Under the pieces are notes generated by a model, which had not been told where the DNA came from, ran no database searches, and was given only the letters and a program-made list of their open reading frames with translations. Below are positions 25,101 to 37,100 of a stretch of DNA of 64,000 nucleotides, in pieces. Position 1 is the first letter of the stretch. Every line of letters begins with the position of its first letter. Source of the stretch: Lamellibrachia columna (lineage: Eukaryota; Annelida; Polychaeta; Sabellida; Siboglinidae). A program made the position numbers and the translations under genes. The stretch covers positions 27,454,066 through 27,518,065 of the forward strand of contig OY759273.1 of the NCBI GenBank assembly GCA_963662155.1, given 5' to 3'.

Positions 25101-28100
25101 GATTCCAATCACACTCAAAATCAAATGCTTGACACTAAAAGTAAAGCAATACAACAAATAAAAATAGAAGATATAGCACTCAGTAATACAACTTGTTTTG
25201 AAAGTAATACGTTGAAACATTACTTCTTTGATAAAACAGCAATCATCCAGATTCAGTATTGCCTATTGGACAAAAAACAATACGAATTTACTAGACTGAG
25301 CACAGCCTAATTGTTCGTGGTTTGCATGCCATTTGAGTTGATGAACCGGGAAACTACTGCCGATACCAGGGCCTACAGACTCAATTTCGACGTTTACCAC
25401 GATCGCGTTGGCCACTGCAAAGAATGCCAGCAGTGGGTGACAAGACAGTACTACTGTCTTGTCACCCAGCGCTAGTAACCGAGACGCTACTGTCAGTAGC
25501 GTCTCGGTTACTAGCGGCAGGCACATCAACATTATGGATCTCCACCAACGTAACAAAGGATGCTGACTCGGACTGTTCAGGGACATTCGCAGGAACGCTA
25601 CTTTTATTTATGTTTACGAAAAAGGCATCGATTATCGTGAACTTTGACGTTGACATATCGCATCTTTTCACTCGCTTGGCAGGTGCCATTTTGAACTCAC
25701 CCCGCGACATCCATGTCACAGGATTGTTTCTTCAAATGAGAGCACCAATGGTTCCCAGCCAATGATGTACACGATTACAATAAATAGAGATCAACCGCAG
25801 TATCATTATTTTACAACGATGTCATGGTTAAACATATATAGTCTTATAGATCGGCGGTATTCACTATTCTGCCGCCAACAACATTCGTCGAAGAGACACT
25901 AAGTCTAAGACAGTTAAAACAATTTTATTATGAAAAAATCTCATCTTGTAAAACGAAAAACCCGTCTTTTATTTATATTTTACCCTGGCCAAGAGTCTGC
26001 CTTGTACTTTGTTAATTGGCAGAGTATAAGTCAGGAAACGTTTATTTATACATATCATGATTTGTACAGAAACTATGTTGGCATAAATCTTACAACATTA
26101 CACTTTGTAGACAGGGTATGGAATGGGTGCCGACCAGAGAGTCCCAGCAACTTTAGCAGTACAAATACATTAGCGATGTAAAATTAAAAGTTAATGTTGA
26201 GTAGCGTAGCGGTCAGAAAGCCAGACCCTCAATCAAGAGAACCCGAGTTTGAATCCTCTTGCTGCCATTTCAAAACTTTGGCAATTTCTTTCACTCCACA
26301 TGGCCACAGTACACTTGTATGTATAACTGACTACCAAGCTACAGACAGTACACTTGTATGTATAAATGAGTACCAGGCTACAGACAGTACACTTGTATGT
26401 GTAACTGAGTACCAGGCTACAGACAGTACACTTGTATGTGTAACTGAGTACCAGGCTACAGACAGTACACTTGTATGTGTAACTGAGTACCAGGCTACAG
26501 ACAGTACACTTGTATGTGTAAATGAGTACCAGGCTACAGACAGTACACTTGTATGTGTAACTGAGTACCAGGCTACAGACAGTACACTTGTATGTGTAAA
26601 TGAGTACCAGGCTACAGACAGAGGTGGATATGTGAACAATAGTCTTCATGCAACAATTGCAGCGTGGTTGACCCAGAGAGGTCAAGATGGTCTTGGAATG
26701 AACAGGGCTGTCTGGGGGTGAAGTGTAAAGTGCTTTGACCAATGCCAAGGACTGGACACTTCGATATAACACAACATACCTTTTTTAATGGTTAGCACTT
26801 ACTCTTTACCTGCCAGAGTTTCGTTTAAAGACCAGGCACAGTATTTACATACTTAAATTCTCTTTGAGCCCTAATTAGTACATAATAACACTTAGTTACG
26901 TCTGCCATTTCATGCGATCTCGAGCTGTGTTCTTTGCCATCCATGAACTCCATCCCATAAACAAGCATATCTATTACCTGTGGAGACTATCATCTTGTGT
27001 TAAGATGGCATCCTGAGTACAAATGACATCCTGGTAGGACGATGACGTACATGTGTAGAAGTTTGTAGTTCCCCACATTTTGGCTGTCTTCCATATCCAC
27101 GTCGCTTCTTTCACGTGTCTTCTCCTTCTGTGGGACTCCCTTCCCTGTCTACCACTTTCACTCCTCCCAGTCTATCAGATGGTTGTCATGGTCTGTGAGG
27201 GGGGACTTGTTGATGGGGGACTGTGAGAGGGGACTTGTTGATGGGGGACTGTGAGGGTGGAATTATTGATGGTAGACTGCAACCGTTTCCGTCTGCTCCT
27301 CGTATAGTGTTCTCTTGGTGCCAAGTTCCCCTAGTCATTTACAGTTGTAATAGTAATAGTAATTATTAATTTTTTTCAAGGAACAGTAATAAGTGGAAAA
27401 GAACACAGTGTAATAGTAATATAAGGCAGTGTAATAGTAATTGAGCTATTACATTTATATTACAGTTTGGATTAATGCTGGCTTATTTTGTGTCAGCTCC
27501 AACAGCCTACAAAGACAATGGGTAAGACAACCAAGGCTATGAAGTCATGTACAGTTTACACAAATAACTGGATTGGTTCTTTGTATAATTTGGTCAGCAG
27601 AAGCAGTTCAAAGGGCAAATTCTGACAATAGGTGTGATGCCTCACACAGCACAATTGCATTCTACTATAAACTTCAAACAAAGCAACGAATGTGTGCGAG
27701 CAACAGCAAAGGGAATATCTTGGCATCACATGTTGTTATGATACTCTTCAGACAAGTAACTGTTATTACCTGGTTTGAGCAAATATAAAATGAGTCGTTG
27801 TGTATAGGGATACTGGCTGGCATGTTGTGGTGTATATTCAGATGGAATTCTACTGTGATGTAAGAGCCTTTTTTTAAATAAAATTATCTTGTTCTGACAT
27901 GTGGCATAAAATGCCTAGTGACATGACTAATAAATTATTGATGATTGCGTAAATAATGAGTTGTTGTTGACAACTACTGTACTACTGGATGGAAAGTTAA
28001 AATATGTAGCATAATCTGCCTGTACGCACTGCAAAATGTTTAATCGAAAAGGAAATAGTTGCGCTGGACAAATGTAATAGTAACATATTTATATGTAATA

Positions 28101-31100
28101 GTAATAGATTACTTTACCTTCAGCGTGTAAGTAATATATTTCATTGTAATATAATTGTCCCCAGGCCTGCATTCTCCACGTCTTTCTTGTTCCTCTGACT
28201 TTTCAGTACACATCAGATTAGATATTGTAAGAAAGAGACCAACAAATCATAGATAATTGCTTGATTAAGGAGTTATTGTTACGAACTGCTCTACAACAGA
28301 ATGAACACAGCGTACGTGTATTCATATTGCAGTAGACCACAGACAGGACTGTTCACTACTAGATCAACCCTCTCTGAGACACCTTCTATGTTGGGATGAC
28401 CCTGGCTTATGTAGCTCTTGTCCTTTTCTCTTGTTTGTAAGTGTCACAACGTATGTGCACTATGTCACCGAGTGAGGAGTTTGGTTGACCAGGGTTTGGG
28501 TTTCTTCCTTTCAACATTCATTCTTCCTTGGCTTAGACTGTACAGATTGACAGTGACTGACAGCTTAAAAAAAAAACCTCTGGCTTGGCTTAGTTTAATT
28601 TGGGAATGCATGAGAGAATGAAAACCGTGTTCAGTAACATGAGTATCGACAACAACACATATTATGAAAAGTACATCAAATAGTAATTTGATTTGTCGTG
28701 TGCATTTCTTTTTCGTTTTTTAGCCTTAAAAGTTAGCCTGCTTTGTTTTTAGAATAGAATTTTGCTAAGCACACGCCTACTGACTAGTTGGCAATATCGC
28801 TGACTACCTACTAAAAATCTACCAAAACCAGTATTAGTCGTCAGCTGTGTGCTGTGCGCCGACCGCTAATTGCCTGCTTTTTTTTCAACTTCCACACCTC
28901 TATGATGACATCATCCTACCAGGATGTCATTCCTACTAAGGAAGCCATATTGATCAGATAAATGATAGTATTTACAGGTAATACAAATGTTTGGCTATGC
29001 TAATAAGAACAAATATAGTGAAACATGTAATCAGTTTGAGTTCCAATCAGTTTTTAATAATGTTGATTTTACAACCTAAAATAATTTTTATTTTTTAAAG
29101 TACTTTAGAGAACGTGAAGTACTGTACATAGAAATTGATATGGTGGTGTTTGGTATTTCCATCGAAGTTATTCATTGTGACATCAATGCTCATTTGTTAT
29201 TCATTTATAATTATCATCCATAATTATAATGTAAACAATTAATGATTACTTAAACATCACAGATCTAATGCAGACTTGCTTGAGATGAGCCAAAAAAATA
29301 GATAAAGTGAAACAGTTTGCAAAAATGTCTTAACCTGAGTTTAGAGTATCCACCTTTGCGGGCACGTTCACTAAACAACCCTTGTAATGACCCAGTGACC
29401 TTATAATGACCTAGTTCATAGGTGAATAAGAAATGTGCTTAGGAAAAAAAAATTATTTTAAACAAAATCAGATCATTAAAATTAGCCGTGTCTGTCGTGT
29501 GGTTGCATAGCTGCCCATTTATCTTTTCATGACGTGGGTTTCTGTTAGGAATTCAGGACAAAAGCCCCACCGCACAAAAGCCCCATGGACAAAAGACACA
29601 AAGACCCACAATCTAAATATAAAGTACTGATTGTACTATGTATTACTGATATTAATTATGTATACAGGTTGTTAGAAGTTTAGATCGCTACTTGACTAAT
29701 TCTATGTTGAAAAGGCAATCACAACTTTTTATTCATATAACATTAACCATATTCAATATGACCTGTCTTGGAATGTCAATATATTATCTAATATTAGATC
29801 GAGCTATTTTAAAGAATATTATAAAAGACAGTTGTTAGAAAGTCATGCTATGTAGATGCATGTGCTGATGACGTTTGCCCTGATCTGAATGAATGTGAAC
29901 TATGGTTGTATTATAAAGTAGCAATTTATTCAAAATAAAACATCATATCCAATGTTGAAATACCACAACCAGCAATGCACAATGGCGTCAAATATCAGGT
30001 GTCCAACAACTGTCCAGAGCCAAAAAGTATCCTTTACTAATATTTCATGCTTTCAGGTATTGTACTTCAGTGTAAATGATCAGGTTGTGTCAACCAGACA
30101 GACAGGAGGGTAACTTGCTTTATTTCCTATTTAAGTATGCACAACACTGTATTTAGATTGTGGGGCTTTTGTCTGGTGGTGCTTTTGTCTGTGCACCTTC
30201 TGCTATTGAGACAACCCCCTTCCTGCTCCAAACATGCACATTAAGGGATCAGATCATTTATGTAATCTGCCTGTGTGTCAGATGCTTTTCTCCCTGTCTG
30301 GTTCATAAAATGTTCTGTCTGCCTGGTGTAACTACAAAAGATTTCTTTGTGTATTTATAACTAGGTGATTTTTTAGTAAATGACAAGTAAATGTGCATTT
30401 CATGTCCCAGCCTTACAAACGTCACTGTTCCTACCAAAATGGTGTTTTATATGTATAATTTCATAAGACGATAATATACATTTTACATTGTTTACGCGTG
30501 GCATATGTTGGCATTTAAAAGCATAAAGAACAAAATTAAATACGTGTGCAGCGGAACGTGTAATAATGCTACGTCCCGCAAGTGCCATCTTCGTGTTCAA
30601 AATAAATTTGTTTGTTTCTAAATGTCATCTGCACAAAGACACAGCGCATCTGGTAAATAAAATATTTGTTGTTTAAGACAGTACACAAGGGATTATTGCC
30701 TCTCACAATAAAGTTAGACAAGACTTTAATTTAAAGAGTGCACACACTTAACTATGTAGGTTTAACAATGGATGAACATCTAAACTGGAAAAATCATGTA
30801 GATAACATTTCACATAAATGCTCAGAAACGTTAGGTGTACTAAATAAATCAAAACATTTTCTGCCTATAAATGTTAAAATTATACTATTATCTATACAAT
30901 TCCTTAATATTGCCACATTTCAACTACGGAATAATGGCATGGGGATATAAATGTGACAGAATAATCAAACTCCAAAAGAAGGCTATACGTATGACACATT
31001 TAAGTGAATATAATGCACACACTGAACCTATATTGAAAAGTAAAAAATTACTAAAGGTACCAGATATTTTACAAATTCAAGAACTAAAATTTTATTATAT

Positions 31101-34100
31101 TAATTCATACACAATAAATTACCTGGGTACCAACGTTTTGCTTTACACCAAAATCCTAATATCCATAGTTACAACAAAAACGGACATAATGAAATACATA
31201 TAAGCAAACCACATCACAAATTTGCAATGAGATATATCTGACATAGTGTACCACACTGACACACAATAAACGACACCCAGCAATACTGACAAATAAGGTC
31301 CATAGTCAATGCATTTTGTGGCATATGTCAAAAACATATACAAAAATATATTGACAAATTGTGAAATTCAAAATTGTCATATTTGTCAAAATATATTTTA
31401 ATTATTAACCCCTATAATAATGTCTAGCTATTTGTAATATAAAATAACGCTTACATTGTTTTATTTATTTTACATTCTATTGTAAAATTAATTATGTAGA
31501 CAGTAAAACATGGGTGGCTCTTATGATAGCGACCAATTTTGGTCTTAATAGGAGTCTCTTGTCCTATACATTGACCTATAATTTTATTTCTCATGCTACA
31601 CGGTGCATTGTAAACAGTTTGTTTAGCTGGCTGTGTTTCTCTTTGTTTGCTAATAATGTGATTTATCAGTAATAACTGTATGATATGTTGGTATGTATAA
31701 TTGGGACAAATAAATATGGTTCTGATTCTGGTATTTACATTAAGAATGCTTTTTACATTAAGAATGCTTTTAGCAGAATCCATGGTGAACTAGTCAAACA
31801 AGACAGTGTCATCGTGAACGCGACTTCTTGGGAAACCTTTTCTGTACTGAATTTTGAAATTTGTGCATTGTGAAGCCATTGGACATCTTTGCTTTCAACA
31901 GGTTCTGTTGTGTATGGTTTTGATCAACTGATTGCAATTGATCAGCTGTTAAAAAATCCTATCGACCTTTCTTCCCTTAATTTCCACCCATAAATCAGGC
32001 AATTCTACATTTAGATCCCCCCAGCCCATCCACCACCAGTGCTGTTCCAGTCTACATTTGGCCACCCAGTGACAATTCCTAACATTTCTGAGCGCATGGT
32101 AACTTAGTTACGGATGTCACCACATATTGGTTGTGCCATTGTGCAATACATAGTTTAATAAGTGTGACACACATTCACCGAAATGACATCCACAATCAAC
32201 AACTGACTAACACATGAGTGATGGGCAGCAACCACCTGAAGCACGTCATTCTCTCATTGTTTTCCGTGTCATTGTATTCCATGTCATTCTATCATTGTAT
32301 TCCATGTCATTATGTCATTGTATTCCATGTCATTATGTCATTGTATTCCATGTCATTATATCTTTGTATTCCATGTCATTATATCATTGTATTCCATGTC
32401 ATTCTATCATTGTTTTCCACGTCATTCTATCATTGTATTCCATGTCATTCTATCATTTTTTCCATGTCATTCTATCATTGTTTTCCACGTCATTCTATCA
32501 TTGTATTCCACATCATTCTATCATTGTTTTCCATGTCATTCTATCATTGTATTCCGCTTCATTCTATCATTGTTTTCCACGTCATTTTGTTGTTTTATTC
32601 TGTCACGTCACAGGAACCAAAACACTGTCCACTCGCTACTCAGAATGCTGATTTGCCTTGTGTTCGACGAATAATTAATTTAGGTTTCGTGGTATCTTGA
32701 GGCAGATCTGTTTTGTAAGATTTCTCAGTATTGCATAGAAATACAGTGTTAATTTGGTGAGTTAGAGGGAGTGTGGGCATAGAGCGGTGTGGGCGTGGAC
32801 CATGTGGGCGTGGACCATGTGGGCATGGACCATGTGGGCGTGGACCATGTGGGCGTGGACCATGTGGTGGAAATCCAGGAAACCCCCACCCTGCTGATTT
32901 ATTGACACACAAAGTGAAAGAATTGCCATGGTTCACTACAAGTTCAAGGTTCATAGGTCAAATAGATTACAGGTTAAAAGGTTGAGAAACCAGTGGGGTA
33001 GTTACGAATTTGGGAAGGGGGCCAAATGGGGGTGCAACCTTAGTCACCAAAATTGTTTATCACAAAGCCAATAATGATTCACTAACTTTGATAATGAATC
33101 ATTAATGTTGGCGTTTGCCCAGACTGTTATACATTTTATGTAATTTCCTTGCATACTGAATATCCTTTTCCATGATATATGTATAATTTATATATATCCT
33201 ATAATTTTAGTATTATTTGAAGTACAACATTTATTCACGAATTAAAGTTGGCCCTGATTACCAGTGGACAAATTAAACAGATTAAATGGGTGACATTTAT
33301 TAAAGTAAAATTCTGACACAATCCCTAAGCAGAAGGGACTGTGAAAGCCTTGTCAGGAGTTGTTGCATTTTATCTGAGACTTCTTTTGCAAGGTTGATGC
33401 ACCCCGACCTTTGCACTGTGATTAGAAATTCAGATTGGCAAAGCGCTTTACATTTCGACAGCGCTGTGGGGAAAGCACTATCCACATTTGTTGCCTGGGA
33501 ACCGAGCAGACTTCGTTAGCTTATGCTAATGAGATGAAAATCAGTGGTTCAGCCGCTCACTTGGAGCAGGAATTAGCCAATTGAACAGTGACGTGACATT
33601 GCGTCGTCGTTGGTACATTTCCAGGCCGACTTTCAGGAAGCAGCTTAACTTACAGTGTGATGTGATTCTTGTATAGACACAGCTGGACACTAGAGATGAC
33701 CACTGGTTATGTACTGGAGTGTCCAGCGTCTGCACTTGGCATGTCATTCTTACTGCCTTTAGTGTCATGGTTTTTGGTGACATTGCATGTCGTTTGACAG
33801 TGGTGACATCGACACTGGATGTAATGGTTGTCGTAATGGAGTAGAGTGGGCCTGACAAGGGCAGCGTTGACATCGTGACATGTTTTCTAATGAGGATCAC
33901 ACGGATGGGGATGTACCGGGGACAGAGTGGGAAGATATTCCCATGGAACTGAGGAAGGTATTTACAGTACAGTTTCTCTGGTACTTTGTGTCTGCTCGAG
34001 AGTGCGTGGCATATTTTCCCGCGACATATTCTAAATACTTGAAACGACATAAAAGAAAAGGCAACACAACGCCTCCTTCAACAATGGTGTGCAAGCGTTT

Positions 34101-37100
34101 ATGTAGGCATTGTGAATCGATTGTTTGTAGAAATGGTAGTAGTGGGGTGAATTTCAAAAAGTGTTGTGTCTCCTTCCATGAGTCATAAATGAACCTCTCA
34201 AAATATTGGCGCCCGAGATGCAAAGCGTCTAGAAGGAGAACTATAAGGTACTGTATACATACTCCGACTGGACCGTAGTGAGATTATTGTTATTATCACC
34301 GAGCATGGTTTTGGGAATGGAGCCATCTGTATTTATTTTGTCAACATCTCGGGGTAGCAGAAATTGCTACAGGAAGTACAAGTCTCATGTGCAATCCTTG
34401 TATTTCTTATATTTCTGCAAGTAAATAATTAATAAAATTAGCTAATAAAACCTATACAGAGGCAGATTATGTCCTGGTGTGAAAAGGTTAATGGCAGTGG
34501 CGTATTTATGGGGTGGGGGAGGGGCATTGGGACATGTGGATATGCATGAATAACTCTGTTCTCCAGGTCCTTCCAATTTTAAACTCACAAATTTTGTTGT
34601 GTATGTGTATAAATTTTAATTATGTTAATTAATACAACACTTCTATGATAAAAAGTAGTACCTAATAAATAAATAAGACATGTAAATGATATTAGCTTAC
34701 AGAAAGACGATTTTACAAATAATCGGTGAATGCAGTTTTAAATAAATGCATTTTGGAATGTGATTTAAAAAGTGAGTTTACTATCAAGATCAATATCACC
34801 ACCATAGGCATTTATATAAAACTAGCAAAGTTACCGCCCTTGCATCGGAGAAAAGTTACCGCCCTTGCATCGGAGAAAAGTTACCGCCCTTGCATGGGAG
34901 AAAAGTTACCGCCCTTGCATGGGAGAAAAGTTACCGCCCTTGCATGGGAGAAAAGTTACCGCCCTTGCATGGGAGAAAAGTTACCGCCCTTGCATGGGAG
35001 AAAAGTTACCGCCCTTGCATGGGAGAAAAGTTACCGACCTTGCATGGGAGAAAAGTTACCGCCCTTGCATGGGAGAAAAGTTACCGCCCTTGCATGGGAG
35101 AAAAGTTACCGCCCTTGCATGGGAGAAAAGTTACCGCCCTTGCATGGGAGAAAAGTTACCGCCCTTGCATGGGAGAAAAGTTACCGCCCTTGCATGGGAG
35201 AAAAGTTACCGCCCTTGCATGGGAGAAAAGGCAGCCCCGGCAAGAGCTTATGTTTTATTGCACTACCCAGTCAAGGTTTGGTAGGGGGGCTCTCATGCCA
35301 ATGGCAAAGATAGATACAACATCATGCCCCCAAAAAATATTGACCACTGTCGGGTTCACGAGGCAGTCGTACAATTTGAACGAAATTATGTGGACATTTG
35401 ACGTAGATCGTGTCAAAAAAATTTCAGCTCCATACTGCGAAACTGATGGAGATGTGAAGGAACAGACAGACACACACATACAGGGTCAGAAACTACTTTA
35501 TAGTACAGATGGCAGTTACTGAGTAAGTTCAGTTTATGAATGAGTAGTTGGTAAGTACCGGGCTGTCAACATTAGGTGTCAGTGTAGTGGTTCCTGGTAC
35601 TGGTATAATATGACCATTGTATATATCTAGTACACCTTCACTGAACTGATAACACAATAACCTGAAGTAGATAGCAATCATAGCAACTGGGTTGCCATAC
35701 ATGTGAACGAACCTCCTTCAGTTCGATATCAGATTGTGATTGTCAGCGTGTCGACGAGTAGGTTAATCATCTGAATATATTTGGGTGAGCTAAGTTCGTA
35801 TTCAGAATTTATGCTAATGACTACCTTTGAGAGTTTGTAATCTTGAGGCAATTTGTGAGTGTGACCCAATTATGAGAGAAATTCAAGAAATAGAGATGGG
35901 TAAGGCAATTATTGGAAACGTTTTGATTGCCGTTCTGATATTTTAGGTCTATAAATTCTGTATGTGCAGAGGTGGTAGTGTGATACAAAAATAGTGAATT
36001 TACTAAGTTAGGAATAACATTTTGTGAAACAGTTGTGATAGTTTGGCTGCTAAGTAAGTTTACTGTTTTCACTAAGGCTACTAAGTACTAACATTCATCA
36101 CTGATTCAGTCTGTGCACAAGAATCATGTTGTGTTTACATTGTATTCAAGATAAAGGACATTATCTGTGGAATTCTTAAAATCTTTAGTTGTATCATCCT
36201 AGTTTTTGTCGCGGAGATGACCAGATCAGAAGCTACAGACTATAGTCCTCAAGTCGGAAAGCTGGTGATGCCTGCTGTCAGAACAGTGGTGCCGCACGGT
36301 GGTCCTGTCCAGAACCAGCCAGCCTTGAATGTCACCTTGGGAATAACAAGGATGTAAGATATTGCCCGAAGTGAATCCCGGCTGGGAGTTCAACTGGTCA
36401 ACAATGGTCAGCTTGGAGTTACCTTAGTCTTGTCCTCAGAGGCTTGGGTAATCAAGCCAAATAGTGTGGAGGTGTGATTGGGCAGGCAGCATGAGCAGCT
36501 GGTGACAGCCAGCCTTAAACACCCCATGGTGCTATCCACCATTAATTATGCGCTCCTTTAATAAGACATGGAACCCCCAAGGCAAGAGAAAGAGGGGGAG
36601 ACCAAAAAATACCTGGCGGCGTGACCTCGAGGCAGACATCAAGCAAACAGGGAAGGGCTGGCAACAACTGGAGAGGATTGCCCAAGACAGGAGGCGCTGG
36701 AGCAATGTTGTGGATGGCCTATGCTCCAGGAGGAGTTAAGGGCCTAAGTAAGTTAATAAGATTGAATCCGGAATCTGGAGTGTCCAGACCTTTATATGAG
36801 CACTGCAATTCGTGAGAAACCTATGTATGTATAGTGACGTCTGTAATAATAGCACTGGCCGGTTTCAGCAGCTGTCATTTGAAACTTGCGTACAAGAAAC
36901 TTTTGTTCTCAGAAATGTACAGACTCTAAGTAGCCCATTGTTTGGTTAACGCAGGTGCTTACTTGTACTATTTTGGTCTGTGTGCACAATCATAACACTT
37001 CTGCTGGCTTCTGATAAATCCTTCAGTATATGTCGCATGTCTTTGGCATGACTCAGCATGTTCTAAATACTCCATTGTGTACTTTAACAATTACAATTTA

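Larger units (their letters stand above)
27005..28948. mobile_element. TIR-bounded segment of 1.94 kb
   Basis: The left end ATGGCATCCTGAGTACAAAT and GACATCCTGGTAGGACGATG is the inverted match of the right end CATCATCCTACCAGGATGTC and ATTCCTACTAAGGAAGCCAT (about 43 bp, few mismatches). The interior contains repeat family C copy 2 and TAGTAAT-rich DNA but no transposase that I can recognise. Confidence 0.65.

Noticed and set aside
26194..26772. 175- and 179-codon repeat proteins
   Set aside because: Artefact of a 39-bp array inside a SINE.
33541..34050. 169-codon minus-strand frame
   Set aside because: No domain and opposite to a more plausible, still speculative, plus-strand exon; probably chance in relatively GC-rich DNA.
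34726..35522. Three overlapping plus-strand frames of up to 210 codons
   Set aside because: All come from the 25-bp minisatellite, whose unit length cycles through the three frames.
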